DNA from: an uncultured Eubacteriales bacterium
GTDB lineage: Bacteria; Bacillota; Clostridia; Christensenellales; Aristaeellaceae
Length of the DNA stretch: 64,000 nt
Direction: 5' to 3'
Assembly (NCBI GenBank): GCA_902765395.1
Contig: CACWZP010000004.1
Coordinates: forward strand, 248,001-312,000
The notes under the pieces are model-generated. The model worked only from the letters and a program-made list of their open reading frames with translations. It was not told the DNA's origin and searched no databases. This document shows positions 31,485 through 39,067 of the stretch, piece after piece. Position 1 is the stretch's first letter. Each line of letters starts with the position of its first letter. Position numbers and translations under genes: made by a program.

Positions 31485-31521
31485 TAAAAAAATCCCCCAT
31501 CCGGGCGCGATCCGGACAGGG
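31485..31521 (-). terminator. Intrinsic terminator facing the minus strand
   Basis: On the minus strand, an 11-bp stem (CCCCTGTCCGG with CCGGATGGGGG) is followed by TTTTTTT. It would stop leftward transcripts coming from the integrase or host side. Confidence 0.7.
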
Positions 31522-31613
31522 GCACCACTTCCCGAACGACCAAGTAAGGGGAGAGGGTAAGTTTATTATAGCATATCCTCCCCGCCTTGCGCAAGCAAAG
31601 AGGAGGATTTTCC

Positions 31614-32783
31614 ATGGCAAAACGCAAAACGCCCTACCGCTCGAAGGTCAAGATCGGCGTCGACGCCCACGGGAAGGACATCGTGAAGTACATCCAGGGC
31701 TACACCCGCGCCGAGCTGGACCAGGCCCGCCAGGCCGTCATCGCGCGCTACATCACCGGCGAGGCCCCGGAGGCGGACCGCCTGTTCGGCGACTACGCCA
31801 CCGAGTGGTTCCGCGTCCGCAAGGAGCCCTTCGTCTCGCCCAGCACCCGAAACAACTACCGCACCACCCTGAACCGCCACCTGTTCCCCGCCTTCGCGGA
31901 ACGCAATCTCCGGGCCATCCGCCCCGCGGAGCTCCAGGCCTTCGTCAACACCTACGCGGGCCAGTCGAAGAGCCAGATCACCAACATCATCGGCACGCTG
32001 CAGGCCATCTTCGCCGCCGCCCGACAGGACGGCCTCGTCCGCGTCAACCCCGCCGAGGATCTCCGCCGCCCAAAACCCAAGCCCGCCGAGGAGCGCCGCG
32101 CCCTCACCCAGGACGAGCGCCGCCGCATCGAGGCCCTCTTCACCACCCACGAGCACGGCCTCTACCTGGCCACGATGTACTATACTGGCATGCGCCCCGG
32201 CGAGGTGCGCGGCCTGCAGTGGGGCGACATCGACTGGACGGCGAACCTGATCCACGTCCAGCGCGACATCGACTACGCCGCCGGCGCCCAGGTGGGCGAG
32301 CTGAAGACCGCCGCCTCCGAGCGCTTCGTCCCCCTGGCGGCCCCGCTGCGCGATCTGCTGCTGCCCGCGCGCCAGCTGCCCACCGCCTTCCTGTTCCCCG
32401 GCAAGGACGGCGCGCCTCTGGCCTCCGTCACGGCCCGCCGCATGTGGCTCAGCCTGATGGCCGCCGCCGGCCTGGCGGATCCCATCCCCGCCGACGAGCC
32501 CACCTGCTACGGCCCCGGCGACATCCGCGGCCAGTACCGTGCCCGCATCACGCCCCACGCCCTCCGGCACAATTTCATCACAATGTGTTGGGAGTCCGGC
32601 ATGGACATCATGCTCACCATGCGGCTGGTGGGCCACACCGACTACGAGACCACCCGCAACATCTACACCCATCTCTCCCGCCGCCACCTGGACGCCGCCC
32701 AGCGGCAGCTGGACGCCATGTTCAGCGCTCCAGCCGATGCAACTTTTCTGCAACTCGAAAGCACCGGAAACGTTCGGCAATGA
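31614..32783 (+). CDS. Tyrosine-recombinase phage integrase
   Basis: 389 residues from the ATG at 31614 (MAKRKTPYRSKVKIGVDAHG), preceded by AGGAGGA. An ORF start at 31587 lacks a site. N-terminal arm-binding (AP2-like) region ~1-55, SAM-like core-binding ~60-160, catalytic domain ~165-380 with the tetrad Arg in TGMRPGEVRGL, Lys in GELKTAASER, His-x-x-Arg in PHALRHNFI, His in LVGHTDYETTRN and Tyr in NIYTHLS. It integrates at the tRNA-Arg site 60 bases downstream of its stop. Confidence 0.96.
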   Translation: MAKRKTPYRSKVKIGVDAHGKDIVKYIQGYTRAELDQARQAVIARYITGEAPEADRLFGDYATEWFRVRKEPFVSPSTRNNYRTTLNRHLFPAFAERNLRAIRPAELQAFVNTYAGQSKSQITNIIGTLQAIFAAARQDGLVRVNPAEDLRRPKPKPAEERRALTQDERRRIEALFTTHEHGLYLATMYYTGMRPGEVRGLQWGDIDWTANLIHVQRDIDYAAGAQVGELKTAASERFVPLAAPLRDLLLPARQLPTAFLFPGKDGAPLASVTARRMWLSLMAAAGLADPIPADEPTCYGPGDIRGQYRARITPHALRHNFITMCWESGMDIMLTMRLVGHTDYETTRNIYTHLSRRHLDAAQRQLDAMFSAPADATFLQLESTGNVRQ

Positions 32784-32840
32784 ACGGCAAAACCCCGATA
32801 AACACGGCATTTTCGGGAGTATCAAAAACCTTTTATGTCC

Positions 32841-32885
32841 CTACGGACCAGAAGGTCAGGGGTTCGAATCCCTTAGGGTCCGCCA
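32841..32885 (+). other. Prophage attachment site attR: 3' part of a tRNA-Arg gene
   Basis: From CTACGGA (anticodon loop, ACG) through the T-arm AGGGGTTCGAATCCCTT and acceptor strand AGGGTCC to GCCA. The bases before it do not pair with CCAGA of the anticodon stem, so the 5' half of the tRNA is absent and the phage sequence begins here. The intact tRNA should lie at the other end of the prophage, outside this window. Assignment as Arg-ACG follows the loop sequence. Confidence 0.85.
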
Positions 32886-32921
32886 AAAATCCCGTTGCCC
32901 CATTTGGGGCGACGGGATTTT
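32886..32921 (+). terminator. Strong intrinsic terminator after attR
   Basis: A ~17-bp hairpin (AAATCCCGTTGCCCC, loop ATTT, GGGGCGACGGGATTTTT). As host DNA it would have ended the tRNA transcript and now also ends integrase transcripts. Confidence 0.9.
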
Positions 32922-33014
32922 TCTGTGCGGAACCCAAGGGATATGCGAACCCCTTTTGCGACCACAGGGAGCAAATGGGGGCGTGCGAAGCCGCGGCCGC
33001 GAAGCGGACGCTAA

Positions 33015-33032
33015 CCCTTAGGGTCCGCCAAA
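33015..33032 (+). repeat. Second copy of the tRNA 3' end (att-like)
   Basis: CCCTTAGGGTCCGCCAAA, identical to 32870..32887, 145 bases further on. The rest of the tRNA 3' half is not repeated. Confidence 0.85.
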
Positions 33033-33146
33033 GAAAAAAACCTGTCGGCGGCGTCGGCTGGGTTTTCTTTTATTCTTCAGTTTTCATTATTCATTTGCCC
33101 AGGCAGGGTCCCTTGCCCCTCCTCGAAATTTTATCTTCCCAACCGG

Positions 33147-33175
33147 TTGACAAACCGGCCCGGGTCGCCTACAAT
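33147..33175 (+). promoter_or_regulatory. Promoter for the M-box/mgtE transcript
   Basis: TTGACA (33147..33152), 17 bases, TACAAT (33170..33175), a near-consensus sigma-A promoter starting the riboswitch leader. Confidence 0.9.
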
Positions 33176-33185
33176 ATAAGTGTGG

Positions 33186-33340
33186 AAATCCGGTAAGTAA
33201 GGCTACCGCAGGGATATGGATTGCTGCCGCAAAGTGGTGGAGACACCATGAGAGGGTCAACAGGGGATATCGAAGCACAAGGTATCACCTAACGCAATTG
33301 CACCGCCCTGCGAAGCTGAAGCTCAAACGGTGCAGGAAAA
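33186..33340 (+). ncRNA. M-box (ykoK-type) Mg2+ riboswitch
   Basis: The leader contains the conserved M-box pieces in order: GTAAGTAAGGCTACCG, GGATATGGATTGCTGCCGC, GTGGTGGAGACACCAT, AGAGGGTCAACAGGGGATAT, AAGGTATCACCTAACGC and CCGCCCTGCGAAGCTGAAGC. In known cases, Mg2+ binding folds the aptamer and favours a downstream terminator, lowering expression of Mg2+ transporters. The next gene is mgtE and a terminator follows at once, so regulation by transcription attenuation is expected. Confidence 0.9.
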
Positions 33341-33358
33341 TCATGTTCGCGTGTGATG

Positions 33359-33388
33359 AATCCGCATCCGTTTGGGTGCGGATTTTGT
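33359..33388 (+). terminator. Riboswitch-controlled terminator
   Basis: Hairpin AATCCGCATCC, loop GTTT, GGGTGCGGATT followed by TTGTTG, 20 bases after the aptamer. Confidence 0.88.
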
Positions 33389-33390
33389 TG

Positions 33391-33769
33391 TGTGCTGCTT
33401 TTACAAGCGTCCGGCGAAGCCGGACTGAGGACCCCGCACATCGGCTGTGCGGGTCCGAAACCCGCGCTCGCCGTCAGGCAGCAGCGCGGAGCGACGAAAG
33501 GAGTGAAAGGAATGGACGCTGGCGGTAGTAGCTATGGCACATACGCGGATCACATACGACGGCCCGGCCCCGGCGCGCCCGTTCCCGCCCGCACATAGCG
33601 GCCCGTGACGAAGCGCCAGGCGGTGCTGTCCACATGATCTTCCATTGTGTCCTGCTCCTGTCAGAGGGGCGGCATGTCGTGGCCCGATTTCGGCCCGGCG
33701 CACAGCGCCGGATGCCCGATCGCGCCGGATGCCGCTCCCGCAAAATCTGAACGATTGGAGGAGTGACCC
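33391..33769 (+). other. Long leader between riboswitch terminator and mgtE, no gene seen
   Basis: About 380 bases with no credible coding region. It is GC-rich, with small palindromes (GTCCGGCGAAGCCGGAC, CCCGCACATCGGCTGTGCGGG) and a GCGACGAAAGGAGTGAAAGG segment like repeats elsewhere in related genomes. The mgtE ribosome site GGAGGAG is at 33756..33762. Apart from that I see no defined signal. Confidence 0.5.
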
Positions 33770-35128
33770 ATGAAGGAGAGAACCGAAATCCTCGCCGAAA
33801 CCTTCCGCAAGCTGACGGAAGAGAAGAAATACGCGAGCCTGCGGGACCTGATGCAGACGCTGTATCCCGCCGACATCGCCACCATACTCAGCGACATGCC
33901 CGAGCGCATGATGCCGGCCATCTTCCGGCTGCTGCCCAAGGACCTGGCCGCCGAGACCTTCGTCGAGATGGAGAGCGACGTGAAGGAAGCGCTGATCAAG
34001 AGCTTCTCGGACACCGAGCTGAAGGCCGTCATCGACGAGATGTACATGGACGACGCCGTCGACCTGATCGAGGAGATGCCCGCCAACATGGTGCGGCGCA
34101 TCCTGGCCCAGGCCGACGCGGACACCCGCAAGCAGATCAACGAGATCCTGAAGTACAAGGACGACTCCGCCGGATCCGTGATGACCACCGAGTTCGTGGC
34201 CCTCACGCCCCAGACCACCGCCGCGGACGCCATCGACGAGATCCGCGCCACCGGCGTGGACAAGGAGACCATCAACACCTGCTACGTGCTGGACGACAAG
34301 TATCACCTGCTGGGCACGGTGACCATCCGCTCGCTGATCCTGGCCGACCCCAGGGAGACCTGCGAGAGCCTGATGACCGCCAACGCCATCAGCGTGAACA
34401 CCCAGGACGACCAGGAGACCGCCGTGCAGACGATGTCGAAGTACAACATCACGTCGCTGCCCGTGGTGGACGCCGAGAACCGCATGGTGGGCATCATCAC
34501 CGTCGACGACGCCCTGGACATCATGGAAGAGGAGGCCACGGAGGACATCGCGAAGATGGCCGCTATCACCCCTTCCGACAAGCCCTACCTGCGCACCGGC
34601 GTGTTCGAGACCTGGAAAAACCGCATCCCGTGGCTGCTGCTGCTGATGGTTTCCGGCACGTTCACCGGCATCGTCATCACCCGGTTCGAAAACGCGCTGA
34701 AGCTGTTCCCGGTGCTGTTCGCTTCCGTGCCCATGCTGATGGACACCGGCGGTAACTCCGGCAGCCAGGCCTCCGTCTCCGTCATCCGCGCCCTTTCCCT
34801 GGGCGAGCTGGAGTTCAAGGACATCTTCCGGGTCATCTGGAAGGAGTTCCGGGTGTCCTTCCTGTGCGGACTGACGCTGGCCGTGGCCAACTACGGCAGG
34901 CTATTGCTGCTGGAGAAGATCACCGTGCTGCAGGCCGTCACCATCTGCGTGACCATGATGTTCACTGTGATGATCGCCAAGTTCGTGGGCTGCACGCTGC
35001 CGCTGCTGGCCAAGAAGGCCAAGCTGGACCCCGCCGTGATGGCCAGCCCGTTCATCACCACCATCGTGGACGTGCTGAGCCTGCTGATCTACTTCTCCTT
35101 CGCCACGGCGATTTTGCACGTGGGGTGA
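33770..35128 (+). CDS. mgtE: Magnesium transporter MgtE
   Basis: 452 residues starting MKERTEILAETFRKLTEEKK, with GGAGG 8 bases upstream. The cytosolic MgtE N domain is at ~residues 15-125 (LYPADIATILSDMPERMM, DLIEEMPANMVRRILA). A CBS pair covers ~130-260 (GSVMTTEFVALTPQTTA, MTANAISVNTQDDQETAVQ). Five membrane helices follow, with the pore sequence PMLMDTGGNSGSQASVSV. The N and CBS domains gate the channel by Mg2+ level. Expression is expected under M-box control. It is the first host gene right of the prophage. Confidence 0.96.
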   Translation: MKERTEILAETFRKLTEEKKYASLRDLMQTLYPADIATILSDMPERMMPAIFRLLPKDLAAETFVEMESDVKEALIKSFSDTELKAVIDEMYMDDAVDLIEEMPANMVRRILAQADADTRKQINEILKYKDDSAGSVMTTEFVALTPQTTAADAIDEIRATGVDKETINTCYVLDDKYHLLGTVTIRSLILADPRETCESLMTANAISVNTQDDQETAVQTMSKYNITSLPVVDAENRMVGIITVDDALDIMEEEATEDIAKMAAITPSDKPYLRTGVFETWKNRIPWLLLLMVSGTFTGIVITRFENALKLFPVLFASVPMLMDTGGNSGSQASVSVIRALSLGELEFKDIFRVIWKEFRVSFLCGLTLAVANYGRLLLLEKITVLQAVTICVTMMFTVMIAKFVGCTLPLLAKKAKLDPAVMASPFITTIVDVLSLLIYFSFATAILHVG

Positions 35129-35191
35129 AAACAGGAGGCTCGTCCCGGATAATCGTGGAATGAACGCTATGGCGTCCATAAACACATCGCA

Positions 35192-35261
35192 CAGATCCTT
35201 CGCTCCGCTCAGGATGACAACGACGCGTAATGGTGTCATCCTGAGCGGAGCGAAGGATCTG
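35192..35261. repeat. Inverted repeat of a 28-bp interspersed element after mgtE
   Basis: Two arms (35192..35219 and 35234..35261) are perfect complements around a 14-bp loop. Each arm is the TGTCATCCTGAGCGGAGCG-type unit also found in the phage polymerase gene. Confidence 0.9.
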
Positions 35262-35349
35262 TCTGTTTCGCTGACCGCCTGTATTGAAAGAGAGCTTTCG
35301 CGCCACCTCGTTTTACCCCCATAGTTTCGGTGAAGCGCCAAAGGGCTAT

Positions 35350-35378
35350 GAAAAACCCGGCCACCCGGCCGGGTTTTG
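35350..35378. terminator. Bidirectional terminator between mgtE and the lysozyme-type gene
   Basis: An 11-bp stem AAAACCCGGCC / GGCCGGGTTTT with loop ACCC. It carries A and T runs on both sides and separates two convergent genes. Confidence 0.88.
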
Positions 35379-35422
35379 TCTGCTTTCCCATTTTCAATTA
35401 TTCATTCTTCAGTATTCACTGC

Positions 35423-37876
35423 CTACTTCCCCGCCATCGCCCGATAGATCTCGGCGGCCTTGTTGCCGCGGGTGACGGCCTTGGCTTCCTTGCTGGCGGG
35501 CACCTCGTACTTCAGGCACACGATGGACCCAGCGCTGCGGGCGGCGGCCTCGCTGGCGTAGTTGCCCTTGTTGGCATTGCGCCAGCTGGTGTACACGCCG
35601 GCATAGCTGCCCTTGAAGTCGTAGAGGATCATCTCGTTCTCGGCGGCGGCCACCTGGGCGGCAGTGATGCTGCTGCCCGAGCCGGCGTGCTTGCGGTAGA
35701 AGGACACCAGGGTGCGGGTGCGCGCGCCGGTCCACTGCACGATGCCGACGCCGAACTTCCCCTGCCACTTGCCGGCGGCCAGGGTGTCCAGGAAGGCCTG
35801 CAGCTCGTCCAGGTTCACGGCCTGGACGTGGCGGCCGGAGTAGTGGTCGCGGTAGTAGTTCTCCTCGCCGAAGCGCAGCCTGGCCTCCACGGTGCCGGTA
35901 TAGGCGTCCAATTCCTCCTGGGACAGGTACACCGCTGTGAGAACGTATTTGCCGTCTTTCAGGGTGTAGTAATTGCCGCCGTCCAGGTAGCAGAAGTACT
36001 TGGGCCGCTTCTGGTAGTTGGCGATGTACTTGCTGCTCTCGAACAGGCCGTAGGTGCCCTCGGACAGTATGTTCGCGGCCACGCCCGCGGCGAAGGCTGG
36101 CTCAAAGCCGTTGGCGATCAGCAGCTGCATCACGTTGAGGACGGCTTCCTTCTTCGAACCCAGCACGCTGCTCTTTCTCAGGTTCGCGAGCATCTGAGCC
36201 GCCGACTGGGACACGGAGGCGCTGGCCTCAGAGGCGGGGATCTCGATGCTCTCCCCTGCCACGTCGCTGACCACCAGGGCGCAGCTGGCCGACCTGCCGT
36301 TGAAGGCGGTGACGCTGATGGTGGCCGTGCCGCCCTTCACCGCCGTCACCAGGCCGTTGCCGTCCACGGTGGCCACGGCGGCGTTGCTGCTCTCCCACAC
36401 CAGGGACGAGGCCGCGCCGGCGGGCAGGATCGCCTGCAGCTGGCCGGTCTGGCCCGCCTTCAGGGTCAGCTTTGTCGCCGTCAGCTTCACGCTCTTGGGG
36501 GCCTTGCCCACCTTCACCTGCACCTTGGCGGTCAGGCCGTTGTGGGTGGTCACCTTGATGGTGGCCGTGCCGGTCTTCTTGGCGGTGATCACGCCCTTGG
36601 ACGACACGGAGGCCACTTTCTTCCTGCTGCTGGAATAGGCAAAGACCGCGGCCTCGCCCTGGCCCAGCGCCGGAACCAGCCGGAACTTCTCGCCCTTGCC
36701 CACGGCCAGGGCGGTGGCGTTCAGCGTCAGCGACGTGGGCGCCGTGCCGTTCAGCACCGTGACCTTGCAGCTGGCCTTCTTGTTGTTGAAGGCCCGGGCC
36801 GTGACCGTGGCCGTGCCGGCGGACACGCCGGTGAGCGTGCCGGAGGCGTCCACGGCGACCACGCTGGGGTTGCTGCTCTGCCAGAGTATGGCGGAGGCCG
36901 TCTTCTTCGGCAGCGTTGCCTTCAGCGTCCGGCTCTCGCCAATGCACATCACGCCGGTCTTGGCCGACAGCTTCACCTTCGACGGGGCCTTCACCACCTT
37001 CACGGTGCAGGTGGCCTTGATGCCGTTGTAGGCCGCGGCGGTGATCTTCGCCGTGCCGGTCTTCTTCGCCTTCAGGTTGCCCTGGCCATCCACCGACACC
37101 ACCTTGCTCTTGCTGCTGGTGTAGACGATCCGGGCCGCGCCGGCGTCGGCGGGGATCTCAGCCATGAAGGAGCGCTTCTCCCCCTTGCCCAGCGTCAGCT
37201 TGCCGGAGGGGAACGTCAGCCTGTCCGGGGCGGCGAGCACCTGAACGGTGTAGTTTTTGGACGCGCCGCTGCCCGTGACGGCGATCACCGCCACGCCCAG
37301 GGCCTTGCCGGTCAACAGGCCGGTGGCCGCGTCCACCGCCACGATCTCCGGATGGTCGGACGCATAGCCGGTGGGCGCCGCGCCCAGCAGCGCCTTCCCG
37401 TCCAGCGGGTACTGCTCGCCCAGGCCCATGCGCAGGTCGGCGGCCACCGCCGCGGGGGCCACCTCCGCGTCCGCGTCCGCCAGCAGCGGCTCCAGCGTGG
37501 GCTCCGCCTCGAGGGGAGACTCGTCGGCAGGCTCGACGGCTTCCCGCTCAGACCCGTCCTCCGGATCATCCGCGGGCTCAATGCCTTCGTCCGAGGGCTC
37601 GGTGTCAGCCGCCGGCTCTTCCGGCTCCGCGGCGGGCTCTTCCACGGCCGCCTCCATTTCCAGCTCGCAGACCAGCTCCGCCTCCGCGTCAGGCGCGGCC
37701 GACGGGGCGGCTTCCGGCTCCGGTTCGGGCATGGGTTCGCCGTCCTCTATGTAGATGGAGGGATCGTAGAGGTCGACCTCCCCGACCTCCCCGATCTCCT
37801 CGGAGAGCGCCGCCGGCAGGCACAGCGCCAACGCCGAAAGCAGCGCCAGTATTCTCACAAGCCATCTGGACTTCAT
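35423..37876 (-). CDS. Secreted cell-wall hydrolase with Ig-like repeats and phage-type lysozyme domain
   Basis: 817 residues from the ATG at 37876 (MKSRWLVRILALLSALALC). A signal peptide ends at PAALSEE. Residues ~25-140 are acidic and Glu/Ala/Pro-rich. Next come about four or five BIG_2-type Ig-like domains, each with a KKTGTAKITAAAYNG-like strand. The C-terminal ~230 residues resemble the phage tail lysozyme (Phage_lysozyme2) domain: NVMQLLIANGFEPAFAAGV, ANILSEGTYGLFE and FGVGIVQWTGARTRTLVSF. It likely binds and cuts peptidoglycan at the cell surface. Preceded by its own promoter, so it is a single gene unit. Confidence 0.85.
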   Translation of the reverse strand: MKSRWLVRILALLSALALCLPAALSEEIGEVGEVDLYDPSIYIEDGEPMPEPEPEAAPSAAPDAEAELVCELEMEAAVEEPAAEPEEPAADTEPSDEGIEPADDPEDGSEREAVEPADESPLEAEPTLEPLLADADAEVAPAAVAADLRMGLGEQYPLDGKALLGAAPTGYASDHPEIVAVDAATGLLTGKALGVAVIAVTGSGASKNYTVQVLAAPDRLTFPSGKLTLGKGEKRSFMAEIPADAGAARIVYTSSKSKVVSVDGQGNLKAKKTGTAKITAAAYNGIKATCTVKVVKAPSKVKLSAKTGVMCIGESRTLKATLPKKTASAILWQSSNPSVVAVDASGTLTGVSAGTATVTARAFNNKKASCKVTVLNGTAPTSLTLNATALAVGKGEKFRLVPALGQGEAAVFAYSSSRKKVASVSSKGVITAKKTGTATIKVTTHNGLTAKVQVKVGKAPKSVKLTATKLTLKAGQTGQLQAILPAGAASSLVWESSNAAVATVDGNGLVTAVKGGTATISVTAFNGRSASCALVVSDVAGESIEIPASEASASVSQSAAQMLANLRKSSVLGSKKEAVLNVMQLLIANGFEPAFAAGVAANILSEGTYGLFESSKYIANYQKRPKYFCYLDGGNYYTLKDGKYVLTAVYLSQEELDAYTGTVEARLRFGEENYYRDHYSGRHVQAVNLDELQAFLDTLAAGKWQGKFGVGIVQWTGARTRTLVSFYRKHAGSGSSITAAQVAAAENEMILYDFKGSYAGVYTSWRNANKGNYASEAAARSAGSIVCLKYEVPASKEAKAVTRGNKAAEIYRAMAGK

Positions 37877-37941
37877 GCGTATTCCTCCATCCCGGCCGGG
37901 CCGGGTCGCTGATGGTTCAATGGATAGAGTTATCCGGGTAT

Positions 37942-37970
37942 ATTTTATCATATCGTTTCACATATTACAA
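37942..37970 (-). promoter_or_regulatory. Promoter for the Ig-like/lysozyme gene
   Basis: TTGTAA (37970..37965), 17-base spacer, TAAAAT (37947..37942) on the minus strand, 66 bases before the start codon. Confidence 0.7.
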
Positions 37971-38013
37971 GAGTATTTCAAAAAGAACTATATCAGCCAC
38001 GAATTTGACACAA

Positions 38014-38113
38014 AAAAGCGCCCCTCCGGCTTCGCCGCCCCGCCCGGAACGACAGGCGGCGCGATGCGCTGTCGTTCCGGCGGAGCCCGACTGAAGCCGA
38101 AGGGCCGCTTTGG
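38014..38113 (-). terminator. Large nested hairpin terminator after the glycosyltransferase gene
   Basis: On the minus strand AAAGCGGCCCTTCGGCTTC pairs with GAAGCCGGAGGGGCGCTTT around an inner stem based on CCGGAACGACAGCG, followed by TTTTTT. It begins a few bases after the gene's stop. Confidence 0.75.
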
Positions 38114-38117
38114 TGGT

Positions 38118-39065
38118 TTACTTCAAGTGCTCCTCCAGTATGAACTTGGGCCGGCGCTTGGTCTCCATGTAGATCTTGCCCACGTATTCGCCGATCAGCC
38201 CCAGGGCCATCAGCTGCAGGCCGCCCAGCAGCCAGACGGACATCATCAGCGAGGCCCAGCCGGCCACGGTGTGGCCCCGGACCAGGGAGATGATGACATA
38301 GATGGCCATGGCCATGCCCAGCAGTGCGCACAGCGCCCCAAGCAACAGCACATAGCGGATGGGCTTGTTGCTCAGGGACGTGATGCCCTCCATGGCGAAG
38401 GCGATCATCTTCTTCAGCGGGTACTTGCTCTCCCCCGCCACGCGCGCGCCGCGCTCGTAGGTCACCTGGGCGGTCTTAAAGCCCAGCATGGGCACCATGC
38501 CCCGGAGGAACATGTTCACCTCGCCGAAGGACAGCAGCGCCTCCAATGCCCGCTTCGACAGCAGCCGGTAGTCCGCGTGGTTGTAGACCATTTCCACGCC
38601 CAGCTTGCCCATGACCTTGTAGAAGCCCTGGGCCGTGGTGCGCTTGAACCAGGTGTCGGTCTTGCGGCTGGCCCGCACGCCGGACACCACGTCCGCGCCC
38701 TTCTGGAACGCCTCCAGGAAGCCGTACATGGCGTTCACGTCGTCCTGCAGGTCCGCGTCGATGGTGATCACGCAGTCGCAGCGCTCCGCCGACAGGGTCA
38801 TACCCGCCCACAGCGCGTTCATATGCCCGGCGTTGTGGGCCAGCTTCACGCCCTCAAAGCGCGCGTCCGCCCCGTGCAGGGACGTGATGACGCTCCAGGT
38901 GGCGTCGCGGCTTCCATCGTCCACCAGCACGATGCGGCTCTCCGGCGCAATGATCGACCGGGCGATCATGTCGTCCGTCAGCTCCGTCAGCCGCTTCGCC
39001 GTGATGGGCAGCGCCTCCTGCTCGTTGTAGCAGGGAATGACGATAAAGAGAATGGGTGGTTTCAT
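38118..39065 (-). CDS. GtrB-like membrane glycosyltransferase (GT2)
   Basis: 315 residues starting MKPPILFIVIPCYNEQEAL. The GT-A fold is shown by IVLVDDGSRDATW, CVITIDADLQDDVNAMYG (DxD) and VSGVRASRKTD. About residues 230-300 contain two membrane helices (IRYVLLLGALCALLGMAMAI, WLLGGLQLMALGLIGEYVG). Such enzymes move glucose or another sugar to polyprenyl phosphate for wall polymer modification. It is 2 bases from the dnaE stop, so both may share a transcript. The sugar cannot be told from the sequence. Confidence 0.9.
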   Translation of the reverse strand: MKPPILFIVIPCYNEQEALPITAKRLTELTDDMIARSIIAPESRIVLVDDGSRDATWSVITSLHGADARFEGVKLAHNAGHMNALWAGMTLSAERCDCVITIDADLQDDVNAMYGFLEAFQKGADVVSGVRASRKTDTWFKRTTAQGFYKVMGKLGVEMVYNHADYRLLSKRALEALLSFGEVNMFLRGMVPMLGFKTAQVTYERGARVAGESKYPLKKMIAFAMEGITSLSNKPIRYVLLLGALCALLGMAMAIYVIISLVRGHTVAGWASLMMSVWLLGGLQLMALGLIGEYVGKIYMETKRRPKFILEEHLK

Positions 39066-39067
39066 GC

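Noticed and set aside
32841-32885. Complete tRNA gene
   Set aside because: Only the 3' half is present; the upstream bases cannot form the D-arm, acceptor 5' strand or anticodon 5' stem.
33353-33598. Small plus-strand open frame in the mgtE leader
   Set aside because: It starts inside the riboswitch terminator, has no ribosome site, and consists of repeat-derived, Pro/Arg-rich sequence.
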